DNA of 14,484 nt, from NCBI GenBank assembly GCA_035267045.1, contig DATFMH010000025.1:1-14484 (forward strand), in the 5' to 3' direction. Origin of the DNA: DATFMH01 sp035267045. Its GTDB lineage: Bacteria; Bacteroidota; Rhodothermia; Balneolales; DATFMH01. Below are positions 1 to 6,806 of the stretch, one piece after another (the first letter of the stretch is position 1; the number at the start of each line of letters is the position of its first letter). The notes under the pieces are model-generated. The model was not told the origin of the DNA. It did no database searches and saw only the letters and a program-made list of their open reading frames with translations. The position numbers and the translations under genes were made by a program.

Positions 1-175
1 TGCCTGTAAATCTGTCGCCATTCATAGGCGTGATTTCAACATTTTTCTTGTGCATTTGTTTATTTAAATCCTGAACTTGAAAAGGAAGTTTGGTATCCAG
101 GAAGATCCTTGAAGGAGCACAACTCGAAAATAAAAACGGCAAAATTACTATGATAATGAAAATTTTAACTCTCAT
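1..175 (-). CDS. Lipoprotein of unknown function, N-terminal part only
   Basis: The first 58 codons of a minus-strand gene that leaves the window at its left edge. The translation begins with M-R-V-K, then a run of about 13 hydrophobic residues and F-S-S-C-A, a type II signal peptide with the lipidated cysteine at residue 19. The mature part begins APSRIFLDTKLPF and reaches MNGDRFTG. The start is supported by GGAG at 183-186, 7 bases before the ATG. The product should be exported and anchored by lipid to the inner or outer membrane; LolD, encoded further along, belongs to the machinery that sorts such proteins. The specific function cannot be told from 58 residues. Confidence 0.7.
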   Translation of the reverse strand, partial: MRVKIFIIIVILPFLFSSCAPSRIFLDTKLPFQVQDLNKQMHKKNVEITPMNGDRFTG

Positions 176-303
176 AAATCGTCTCCAATGAAGTTACATA
201 AGCGCCCCTATACAAGTGCTTTTTTATAAATAATTTAAAAACATAATAATAATTCGTTCAGGGATATGTGGGTACAGTCAAATAATGGGACATAATGCAC
301 CTT

Positions 304-750
304 TCAGGACGAATTTCTAAGCTTTTCCTCATATTTCCATTTTTTTAATGTTTTTATTTCTGCCAAATAATCTCCAATCATATAGCTAATGATATACGTG
401 TAAAAATAGAAGGTTAAAACAGGCAGAACCATAAATACGAACTCTAAATACCTATTCTCCACATGGATGAATAGAAAGGTAACATATGGAGCTGCAACGA
501 CCGCCAGGAAAACAACGATTGATTTATACCATTTGGCTTTAAATAGGTGCCAAAGCATAAAAGGCGTGAAAACGATAGCTAATATTTTTACAATCCTCAG
601 GATCAAGCCATAGGTAAACCAGATGATACCGGCACCCAACGACCATGAATGTTTTCCATATTGCAGCCAATACTGCAACCGCTCAAGTGAATACTCCTCT
701 TCCGTTTGGGCATTTGCAAGTATCTCCGCCTGTAATTTAGCGTCGTTCAT
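304..750 (-). CDS. Small multi-pass membrane protein, unknown function
   Basis: A 148-residue protein that I do not recognise. Residues 1-35 are polar and probably cytoplasmic. Hydrophobic stretches lie at about 38-70 (long enough for one or two passes), 76-97 and 103-126, followed by a lysine-rich tail (EIKTLKKWKYEEK). It has no signal peptide and no visible catalytic motif. The ATG at 748-750 has no convincing Shine-Dalgarno sequence. The gene is 128 bases upstream of the lipoprotein gene on the same strand, so the two could be co-transcribed, but nothing in the sequence proves it. An open frame on the opposite strand overlaps its start and is judged a shadow. Confidence 0.6.
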   Translation of the reverse strand: MNDAKLQAEILANAQTEEEYSLERLQYWLQYGKHSWSLGAGIIWFTYGLILRIVKILAIVFTPFMLWHLFKAKWYKSIVVFLAVVAAPYVTFLFIHVENRYLEFVFMVLPVLTFYFYTYIISYMIGDYLAEIKTLKKWKYEEKLRNSS

Positions 751-869
751 TTTGATCGTCAGGATTAATAATTACACAATTGAAAAAATTAAAATACATA
801 TAACGGATCAACACATAAGGGGCAATCGTGTTATGTAAATTAGCAGACTAATTGAAAAATCCGAATGAA

Positions 870-926
870 ATTGTCGCACTCCGCTCAAAACAAAATAATT
901 TTGTGAGACTTATTCGCAATGACAAT
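870..926. repeat. Imperfect inverted repeat (REP-like hairpin)
   Basis: Outer arms ATTGTC (870-875) and GACAAT (921-926) enclose CTCA...TGAG and a central ACAAAAT-A-ATTTTGT of 7 bp. The outer part contains CGCAATGACA, a string that recurs in dispersed intergenic repeats of many bacteria as far as I recall. A dispersed repeat or hairpin element is likely; copy number in the genome cannot be seen here. Confidence 0.5.
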
Positions 927-1014
927 CACAACGATTTTTTGTTACGGGACTAAGACAGAAACGAAATATTATAATATTATGCACTTACCTTTGATTGCGT
1001 GAACTCCCTCTTAC

Positions 1015-1032
1015 ATCTCCCCAAGGGGAGAT
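1015..1032. repeat. 8-bp perfect hairpin, ATCTCCCC-AA-GGGGAGAT
   Basis: Perfect 8-bp inverted repeat with an AA loop and no T-run on either side, so it is not an intrinsic terminator. It lies in the repeat-rich spacer and is GC-richer than its surroundings. Confidence 0.55.
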
Positions 1033-1063
1033 ATTCAGGCCGTCACCGCAGGGTCCGGCTTTC

Positions 1064-1107
1064 ACTGCTTATTGATCATTGTCAAACTTTGTGTCTTTGG
1101 AACTTTG
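1064..1107 (-). repeat. Degenerate tandem units of 7 and 8 bases
   Basis: Read on the minus strand there are three contiguous 8-base units CAAAGTTC, CAAAGACA, CAAAGTTT (1107 to 1084), followed by CAATGAT, CAATAAG and CAGTGAA of 7 bases. The 7-base units match the array at 14340-14371: 1064-1083 and 14354-14373 agree at 18 of 20 positions in the same orientation. Confidence 0.55.
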
Positions 1108-1149
1108 CCCCTTTAACCCTTTTTCTCTCTATGCCTTCTTCCATGAAAT

Positions 1150-1176
1150 AAAAAAGCCCGCAAATACGGGCCTTTT
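1150..1176 (-). terminator. Intrinsic terminator after the TPR gene
   Basis: On the minus strand GCCCG-TATTTG-CGGGC is followed by six T. It lies about 30 bases past the stop codon of the TPR gene. A shorter T-run on the other side (CGGGCCTTTT on the plus strand) could give weak termination in that direction too. Confidence 0.8.
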
Positions 1177-1205
1177 AGTAATTACTTTCAAACAATACAG
1201 CGTAC

Positions 1206-1901
1206 CTAATTTTGAATCGCGGCGGCTGTAAGATATCCATCCAGCTTTTTAGCCTGTGTCACATAGGGGGTGTTCGGATATTTCTGTATAATCTCTTTAA
1301 TGGCCTTGTGAGCTTCATCGGTTTGCCCGGCCTTGATAAAGTTATTGGCAGCTGACAACAAATTGTAGGGTGTCGTGGAATCGTTCTCATCCCAGTTGGC
1401 AGCTTTCATGAACTGTTCTCCGGCTTGTTTATACTGACCGAGGTTGCTAAGAATTACCCCTTTTAGTGAAACAGGTCCAACTCCTAATATCCCTTTAGGC
1501 GGATCATATTGGTTGATATAATCAAGTGCCTTTTGATTTTGATTCAAATTCATTTCACAAATAGCTGCATAATATCTTGCCAGATTACCTGCTTTGGTAT
1601 CGCTATATTTATTAACAATTGCTTCAAAACCTACTGTGAGAGCTTGTTGATCACCTTCAAGGGCTTTTTTATAATCAGCCTGTCGGAAATATTGCTCAGC
1701 ATCAGACATTAAGGTTTCGGCTTTTTTATTTTCCGACTGTTTGTAATAGTATGTTCCAATACCAATACCGACAATCAATACTGTGGCTATGCCGATACCT
1801 ATTGCGGTTTTTCTGTGGGCACCTAAAAATGCTACTACTCTGGCGTAGTAGGTAACAAGAATATCTTCTTGTAATTCTTCCTTGGGAATATGCTTACTCA
1901 T
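1206..1901 (-). CDS. Membrane-anchored tetratricopeptide-repeat protein
   Basis: A 231-residue protein with a short cytoplasmic N-terminus (about 30 residues), one transmembrane helix at about 32-52 rich in Gly and Ile (AIGIGIATVLIVGIGIG), then a soluble part with helical pairs of TPR type (for example YFRQADYKKALEG, ILSNLGQYKQAGEQFMKAA, FIKAGQTDEAHKAIKEIIQKYP). The layout resembles the YfgM-like TPR proteins of Gram-negatives, which assist proteins leaving the Sec translocon, but orthology is not shown. It is 71 bases downstream of lolD, with a good sigma-70 style promoter between, so it may be transcribed alone as well as with lolD. A terminator closes the unit. Confidence 0.8.
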   Translation of the reverse strand: MSKHIPKEELQEDILVTYYARVVAFLGAHRKTAIGIGIATVLIVGIGIGTYYYKQSENKKAETLMSDAEQYFRQADYKKALEGDQQALTVGFEAIVNKYSDTKAGNLARYYAAICEMNLNQNQKALDYINQYDPPKGILGVGPVSLKGVILSNLGQYKQAGEQFMKAANWDENDSTTPYNLLSAANNFIKAGQTDEAHKAIKEIIQKYPNTPYVTQAKKLDGYLTAAAIQN

Positions 1902-1938
1902 ATTAACTTTTTATTATTTATCGTAATTAGAATCTAAA

Positions 1939-1966
1939 ATTATAACTGATTTTCCTGTAGAGCAAA
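1939..1966 (-). promoter_or_regulatory. Candidate sigma-70 promoter for the TPR gene
   Basis: A perfect -10 TATAAT (1939-1944 on the complementary strand) with TTTGCT or TTGCTC 16 or 15 bases upstream as a weak -35. The expected start site is near 1932, about 30 bases before the ATG at 1901. Inferred from sequence only. Confidence 0.4.
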
Positions 1967-1972
1967 AAAAAT

Positions 1973-2659
1973 TTATGTATTTCGGTATAATTTACCTTTT
2001 CTCAATTCAAAGATCATATTTGATCTGTCTGCAATCGACCGGTCGTGTGTTACCAATACGATCGAGAGGTCGCTATCTATTCGAACATTAAACAACATTT
2101 CCAGCATTATTTCGGTATTTTCTTCATCCAAATTACCTGTAGGCTCATCGGCAAGTATAATTTCAGGATTATTCATCAATGCCCTGGCCACTGCAACTCT
2201 CTGTTGTTCTCCGCCTGATAATTCAGATGGACGGTGATGAGCGCGATCCCCGATGTTAAATTGATCTAAAAGATTCCGGGCTCTTTCTTTTAACTCATCA
2301 ACGGGCTTATCCTGAATGAGTCCGGGCATGAAGACATTTTCCAATGCTGTAAATTCCGGTAATAAATGATGAAACTGAAAGACGAATCCCATATTTCTGT
2401 TTCTGAAGGCAGCCAGCTCTTTTTCATTCATTGTACTCAGATCTTTATCGCCGAAATAGACACTGCCTGAAGATGGCTTATCTAACCCTCCGAGAATGTG
2501 TAATAGCGTACTTTTCCCACATCCACTGGGGCCGACAATGGAAATAACGGTGCCTTTTGGAATATCTATATCAACACCCGCTAATACATTCAGGAACTGT
2601 TTACCTGCTTTGGCAGGATAGTCCTTATAAATTTTTTCTGCTCTTAAGAGTGTTTCCAA
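1973..2659 (-). CDS. lolD: Lipoprotein-releasing system ATPase LolD-like ABC subunit
   Basis: A 228-residue ABC ATPase. Walker A GPSGCGKST is at 43-51, the Q-loop at FQFHHLLPEFTALEN (Q95), the signature LSGGEQQRVAVARAL at 147-161, Walker B with ADEPTGNLD at 170-178 and the H-loop histidine at H205 (VTHD). The FQFHHLLPEFTALENV segment and overall length are typical of LolD, which powers release of lipoproteins from the inner membrane together with LolC/LolE. Those membrane partners are not in the window, so a related MacB-type exporter ATPase is an alternative. Translation appears to start at a TTG (2657-2659), giving METLLRAEKIYKDYP, the usual N-terminus; there is no ATG in the gap. It begins 14 bases after ymdB, so the two are probably one operon. 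Confidence 0.85.
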   Translation of the reverse strand: METLLRAEKIYKDYPAKAGKQFLNVLAGVDIDIPKGTVISIVGPSGCGKSTLLHILGGLDKPSSGSVYFGDKDLSTMNEKELAAFRNRNMGFVFQFHHLLPEFTALENVFMPGLIQDKPVDELKERARNLLDQFNIGDRAHHRPSELSGGEQQRVAVARALMNNPEIILADEPTGNLDEENTEIMLEMLFNVRIDSDLSIVLVTHDRSIADRSNMIFELRKGKLYRNT

Positions 2660-2673
2660 TTTACAGGTATCGA

Positions 2674-3495
2674 TTATTCTTTTTCTTCTTTGTTATTAAC
2701 GAATTTTGGAAATAAAACGGGTTCGATATGTACACAATTGCCTGTATCAACATCGATTTTAGCAAAAACGCCACAAATTCTATTATTTCCGTTAGCTAAT
2801 TTATATCTATGTGGAGTGCTTAAAAGGAATCGTTTTATGGCTGTGGATTTATCCATTCCCAAGACAGAATTAAATGCTCCGGTCATTCCCGCGTCAGTAA
2901 TATATCCCAGCCCGTCCGGAAAAATACGCGCATCGTTAGTTGGAACATGTGTATGAGTTCCGATCATGAGGGAAGCTCGTCCGTCGAGATACCAACCCAT
3001 AGCCCATTTTTCAGCAGTAGCTTCCGCATGAAAATCAACAATGATAATGTCTGTCTCTTCTTTCATTTTTTCGATAACGAAATCTGCTGTACGGAACGGA
3101 TCATCTATAGCCTGCATAAACGTACGTCCCTGTATATTGAGAACGCCAATTTTTTTCGGAAAATCCGGCAATTCATATATCACATAACCGTAACCATGAG
3201 CCCCTTTGGGATAATTCATTGGACGCAACAGATTTTTATCCTTTTTCATGTACGGATAAATCTTCCACTTGTCGAAACTGTGATTACCTCCCGTTATAAC
3301 ATGCGTACCTAATTCATAAAAATGGCTAACAATATTTTCATTCAGCCCTTTGCCTTCATGAGCATTTTCACCATTAACAATGACAAATTCGGCTTTATAT
3401 TTTGTAATAAGGGAAGGAAGCATGGTATCGAGTAAATTTATACCCGGTGAACCCACGACATCAGCAATAAATAATACACTAAGTAATTGTGACAT
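2674..3495 (-). CDS. ymdB: YmdB-like metallophosphoesterase (cyclic nucleotide phosphodiesterase family)
   Basis: A 273-residue protein of the TIGR00282/YmdB family; bacillary members are about 265 residues and hydrolyse 2',3'-cyclic nucleotides with two metal ions. Metal-ligand motifs are present in order: ADVVGSPG with D12, NGENA with E43 and N44, GGNHSFD with N71 and H72, DFHAEAT, and GTHTHVPTND near the end. It is probably cytoplasmic and has no signal peptide. In several phyla ymdB sits next to rny (RNase Y); here its upstream neighbours are zapA and the 6S RNA, and rny is not in the window. The ATG at 3493-3495 has no Shine-Dalgarno sequence. A long AT-rich tract (about 3496-3560) lies upstream and must hold any promoter, because the 6S terminator separates it from zapA. 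Confidence 0.85.
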   Translation of the reverse strand: MSQLLSVLFIADVVGSPGINLLDTMLPSLITKYKAEFVIVNGENAHEGKGLNENIVSHFYELGTHVITGGNHSFDKWKIYPYMKKDKNLLRPMNYPKGAHGYGYVIYELPDFPKKIGVLNIQGRTFMQAIDDPFRTADFVIEKMKEETDIIIVDFHAEATAEKWAMGWYLDGRASLMIGTHTHVPTNDARIFPDGLGYITDAGMTGAFNSVLGMDKSTAIKRFLLSTPHRYKLANGNNRICGVFAKIDVDTGNCVHIEPVLFPKFVNNKEEKE

Positions 3496-3556
3496 ATATG
3501 TTAAAGCGATTCAAGTAAATAATTTCCTTGAAAAAAAAATAAATATAAAAAATAAT

Positions 3557-3579
3557 AAAAAAGGGCACTAATAGTGCCC
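3557..3579 (-). terminator. Intrinsic terminator of the 6S RNA / zapA transcript
   Basis: On the minus strand GGGCACT-ATT-AGTGCCC (7 bp, 3-base loop) is followed by six T. It lies 15 bases past the 3' arm of the 6S closing stem and ends the upstream cluster before ymdB. Confidence 0.9.
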
Positions 3580-3593
3580 ATAAATTTAAAAGA

Positions 3594-3772
3594 AATCGCT
3601 TTGAGGCAAAGGATGTGCAATAAACCTTGCAACACAGTGGGTGTCCGCTTAACTGGGTCTAACTTCCACTATTCGAAATCGACATGAGGCCTGTTATTAC
3701 CAGCTAAAGTCAAACTCCCTAATTTATAAGTATCGTTATTGACGTTTCCTTTTTATAACCTCAAAAGCGATT
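3594..3772 (-). ncRNA. ssrS: 6S RNA (SsrS), regulator of RNA polymerase
   Basis: About 179 bases directly after zapA. The ends pair as a long closing stem: 5' arm AATCGCTTTTGAGG (3772-3759) with 3' arm CCTCAAAGCGATT (3606-3594), 13 bp with one bulged T. AAAGGA and TCCTTT extend it. The 3' side of the centre forms a small hairpin TGTTGCAA-GGTTTA-TTGCACA. An apical stem pairs 3719-3707 (GGGAGTTTGACTT) with 3665-3655 (AAGTTAGACCC), 11 bp with a bulge and two G-U pairs. A long rod with a central bubble and a bubble hairpin is the 6S architecture: it mimics an open promoter and sequesters housekeeping RNA polymerase. The position after zapA matches the zapA-ssrS order known in gamma-proteobacteria. 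The 5' end is only 2 bases past the zapA stop, so it may be processed from the zapA mRNA. Confidence 0.82.
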
Positions 3773-3774
3773 GC

Positions 3775-4083
3775 TCAGTTAATATCGGAATTTTGTTGCT
3801 TAATGTCAGTTAAAAGTTGTGCTAATTTGTCATTGACATGATCGAATATTTTGTCGGTCCCGGTATTCGATTCGTTTTTTTTTCGCTCAATGAATAATTC
3901 TTCAGCTAAACTAAGGCAGGCCATTATTATAACTGTTTGTTCCGATTGGTTGACCAGTTCTCTTTTGAACACTCTTATACGGCTGTCAACATAATCAGCA
4001 ATATCCTGCATCATATCATCATCATTATCCTCAACTTTGAGAGGATATTGTCTTCCGTATATGGTGACTTTGATTGATTTCAT
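3775..4083 (-). CDS. zapA: Cell division protein ZapA
   Basis: A 102-residue ZapA family protein. The N-terminal part (KSIKVTIYGRQYPLKVEDND) is the conserved ZapA head; DIADYVDSRIRVFKRE and the following VIIMACLSLAEELFIERKK form the helices that lead into the dimerisation coiled coil. ZapA binds and bundles FtsZ filaments at the division site in the cytoplasm. Its ATG overlaps the stop of the coiled-coil gene upstream (ATGA, 4-base overlap), which implies translational coupling and a working partnership. The 6S RNA follows right after its TGA. Confidence 0.88.
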   Translation of the reverse strand: MKSIKVTIYGRQYPLKVEDNDDDMMQDIADYVDSRIRVFKRELVNQSEQTVIIMACLSLAEELFIERKKNESNTGTDKIFDHVNDKLAQLLTDIKQQNSDIN

Positions 4084-4340
4084 GGATGTGGATTTTCCAA
4101 ATATTGGTCAATCTTGCTTATCATACCTAAGATCTGATGTCTCAATGCATGACGATCGGAATCAGATAACTGTTCCAGGCCTTCTTGTTGCACATTCTTA
4201 AGACGATTCAGTTCCTGCCGCAACACAGAGTTTTCTTCTTGCAGTGTCATGATTTTCTGCTGCAACTTTCGGTGTTCTCTGTCGATTTGGGTCAACAGAG
4301 ATTCAAAATTTTTATAATATGATTGATCTGTGAAGTCCAT
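4080..4340 (-). CDS. Small coiled-coil protein, probable ZapA partner (ZapB-like)
   Basis: An 86-residue protein with a continuous coiled coil from about residue 12 to 60 (LLTQIDREHRKLQQKIM, then LQEENSVLRQELNRLK) and a C-terminal helix HQILGMISKIDQYLE. There is no signal peptide or membrane segment. It lies between pheT (21-base gap) and zapA (4-base overlap). Small coiled-coil genes directly before zapA are common in Bacteroidota as far as I recall, and the ending resembles their conserved C-terminal helix. A ZapB-like role, in which ZapA links it to FtsZ, is inferred from context and shape, not from a diagnostic motif. Confidence 0.65.
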   Translation of the reverse strand: MDFTDQSYYKNFESLLTQIDREHRKLQQKIMTLQEENSVLRQELNRLKNVQQEGLEQLSDSDRHALRHQILGMISKIDQYLENPHP

Positions 4341-4361
4341 GATCGAAGAAGTATTGCTTCC

Positions 4362-6773
4362 TCATGATCGTAAGTTAGCAGAATAATTCTTGTTTAATAT
4401 CTTAAGTATTTTGTTAATAATAGGTTCTACATTGCTGATAGTCAAGGTCTTACTTTTATCCCTAAAAGACAGCCTGAATGCAATGCTTTTTTTATTCTCT
4501 CCAATTGATTTGCCTTCATACACATCAAAGATATCAATGCGCAACAGAAGCGATCCTGCATTCTTGCGAATATCGTCCATAATGTTTCCGGCCGATACCG
4601 TTTTATCCACTACAAGAGCGATATCATATTCAAAGGAGGGATACTTTGGAATCTCTTCGTAAACTAACGGCGGTTGTTTTTCGAGCAATTTTTCTATTGC
4701 AGTTAAGGAAAATTCAGCTATAAAAACAGATTCGTCAATATCAAAAGATTTAACTAATGATTCCTCGGCTCGATATAAGTTGCCTAATTTGATTTTACCG
4801 ATATAATAAGCTAATCGGTTATCATTTATTTTTTTACTTCTGATTTTATCATCTAATCCAAGTAACTCGAAGAATCCATTAACAGCACTTTTAAGATCAA
4901 AAACAGTGTAAGAGGCATTCTCTTCTTTCCAGTGTTCGAAATGCTTTTGGCCGGATAAACCCATCAATAAATGAGTTTCCTCGTCTATACCCTTAATGAT
5001 CGTACCCTTACCACCTTTTCGGAATACATGACCTACTTCGAAAAAACGAACAGATAAAGCTGAACGGTTGAAATTATAAGCCACAGATCTTAAAAAGCCA
5101 TAGGCTAAAGAAGGCCGCAGATCCGTTTGATCCTTTGAAATTGGATTGAGTGTCGATATGATTTCTTTTTCATCAGCGAATTTCCTGGATGCCTGTTCCG
5201 GCATCAGCGAGTTGCTGTAAATTTCTTTAAAACCAAGTGATTTAACGGATTCTTTGACTTTATTTAGAAACGTTTCATGATAGGGAACCGGTGAAGGTGT
5301 AATGTATCGTACGAACTCAGGTGCCGGTATCTTGTTATAATCGTATATACGAGCCACTTCCTCAACCAAATCCACTTCACGTTCAATATCCGGGCGAAAT
5401 GTCGGCACAGTACATTTCAGTACATCATCATTTTTTGCCTCAACATCTATTTCAAGGCGATTTAGAATGTTTTTTATCAGAGCCCGATCAAATTTAGTAC
5501 CCAGTAATTTATTAACGAATGATACTCTCAGATCCAGCACAATGGGTTTTGTTTGAACAGGGTGGACGTCAATTGTTCCCTTTACGATAATACCATCACC
5601 TAACCTGGCAATGAGATTTGCACAACGATTGGCTGCTTTTAAAGTGATATTGGGATCAATACCACGTTCGAAGCGATAGGAAGCATCAGTTTGAAGTCCT
5701 AAGCGTTTGGAAGTTTTTCGAATACCAACAGGTTCAAAATAAGCACTCTCGAGCAGTACGGTTGTTGTCTCATTATTAATTTCAGAGTTTTGTCCACCCA
5801 TAACACCTGCTAATGCTACAGGTTTTTGACCATCGCATATAAATAATGAACCTGCCGGAACGGTATGTTCCACATCGTCAAGAGTTGTGAACCTGACATC
5901 TTTATCGTAGTCCTGAACGATAATCTTTTTATCGCTAAGCAAGTTATAATCGAAAGCATGCAACGGTTGACCCATTTCGTGCAGTACAAAATTAGTGGCA
6001 TCGACGATGTTGTTGATCGGCCTCAGTCCAATAGCCATCAATTTGTTTTTAAGCCACTGTGGGGACTCTTTTACGGTAATATTTTCAATTATTTTCCCCA
6101 CATAACGATGACATTTTTCAGGGCTTTTTACCTCTATTGAAATCCGTTTCCCGATATCCCCATTATTTTTACTTCCTTTTTCGGGAATTTGTTTCAACGG
6201 CTTATCCAAAACAGCGCTTAAATCACGGGCTACACCATAATGTGAGGTAGCATCAGGGCGATTGGGAGTAAGTGCAATTTCAAATATGTAATCTTCATAA
6301 AGATCCTGAACTTCAGAAAAAGGAGTACCCGTTTTTAAATTATCATCGAGTACCATTATGCCTTCATGATTTTCGCTGAGCCCCAGTTCATCTTCAGCAC
6401 AGATCATACCTTCGGAAACCTGTCCGCGTATTTTAGCTTTTCGAAGTACCAGTTTCTTGCCATTGTCCAGTTCAACGGGTAATTCTGTTCCAACCGTTGC
6501 AACCGGTACCGTCTGTCCTGCAGCAACATTGGGAGCACCGCAAACAATTTGCCTGACCTTATCACCTAAATCAACTTTACATAGTTTCAGACGGTCAGCA
6601 TTCGGATGATCCACGCATGTTAATACTTTACCTACGATTACACCCTCAAGTTTGCTTCCAATATGTTCAATTTCTTCAACTTCCAGCCCTGCATAAGTTA
6701 ATTTATCTGCGACTTCCCGGGGTGTTATATCCAGGTCAATATAATCTTTTAGCCAGTTATAGGATATTTTCAT
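4362..6773 (-). CDS. pheT: Phenylalanyl-tRNA synthetase beta subunit
   Basis: 803 residues, matching the roughly 800 of bacterial PheT. The N-terminus MKISYNWLKDYIDL is followed by an OB-fold tRNA-binding region (about 40-155), the B3/B4 editing region around GLRPINNIVDATNFVLHEMGQPLHAFDY, the B5 region ending PTFRPDIEREVDLVEEVARIYDYNKIP, a catalytic-like domain, and a C-terminal FDX-ACB anticodon-binding domain beginning YPSFEYDIALVVDKTVSAG. With PheS it forms the alpha2-beta2 enzyme that charges tRNA-Phe and edits mischarged Tyr. It starts 33 bases after pheS with ATG and no clear Shine-Dalgarno sequence. Confidence 0.96.
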   Translation of the reverse strand: MKISYNWLKDYIDLDITPREVADKLTYAGLEVEEIEHIGSKLEGVIVGKVLTCVDHPNADRLKLCKVDLGDKVRQIVCGAPNVAAGQTVPVATVGTELPVELDNGKKLVLRKAKIRGQVSEGMICAEDELGLSENHEGIMVLDDNLKTGTPFSEVQDLYEDYIFEIALTPNRPDATSHYGVARDLSAVLDKPLKQIPEKGSKNNGDIGKRISIEVKSPEKCHRYVGKIIENITVKESPQWLKNKLMAIGLRPINNIVDATNFVLHEMGQPLHAFDYNLLSDKKIIVQDYDKDVRFTTLDDVEHTVPAGSLFICDGQKPVALAGVMGGQNSEINNETTTVLLESAYFEPVGIRKTSKRLGLQTDASYRFERGIDPNITLKAANRCANLIARLGDGIIVKGTIDVHPVQTKPIVLDLRVSFVNKLLGTKFDRALIKNILNRLEIDVEAKNDDVLKCTVPTFRPDIEREVDLVEEVARIYDYNKIPAPEFVRYITPSPVPYHETFLNKVKESVKSLGFKEIYSNSLMPEQASRKFADEKEIISTLNPISKDQTDLRPSLAYGFLRSVAYNFNRSALSVRFFEVGHVFRKGGKGTIIKGIDEETHLLMGLSGQKHFEHWKEENASYTVFDLKSAVNGFFELLGLDDKIRSKKINDNRLAYYIGKIKLGNLYRAEESLVKSFDIDESVFIAEFSLTAIEKLLEKQPPLVYEEIPKYPSFEYDIALVVDKTVSAGNIMDDIRKNAGSLLLRIDIFDVYEGKSIGENKKSIAFRLSFRDKSKTLTISNVEPIINKILKILNKNYSANLRS

Positions 6774-6806
6774 GATGGGTATTAAAAAATTGCGATGATT
6801 AAGCTT

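Larger units (their letters stand above)
751..1149. other. Non-coding region with hairpins and short degenerate repeats
   Basis: About 400 bases without a credible gene between the membrane protein and the terminator of the TPR gene. It holds a large imperfect inverted repeat (870-926), an AT palindrome AATATTATAATATT (965-978), an 8-bp GC-rich hairpin (1015-1032) and short tandem units (1064-1107). Base composition shifts from AT-rich to a GC-richer patch at about 1010-1060. It looks like an accumulation of intergenic repeat remnants. Confidence 0.6.

Noticed and set aside
203..232. Possible plus-strand terminator AGCGC...GTGCT followed by six T
   Set aside because: Only 5 bp including a G-T pair, with a 10-base loop, and no plus-strand gene upstream for it to end.
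623..838. Plus-strand frame of 71 codons over the start of the small membrane protein
   Set aside because: It is antisense to a better-supported gene, has an irregular composition and no ribosome-binding site, and extends into the non-coding spacer.
4338..4370. Direct repeat CATGATCG at 4338-4345 and 4363-4370 spanning the pheT stop and the next start
   Set aside because: Eight bases with a 25-base period is near chance expectation, and both copies are explained by stop and start codon context.
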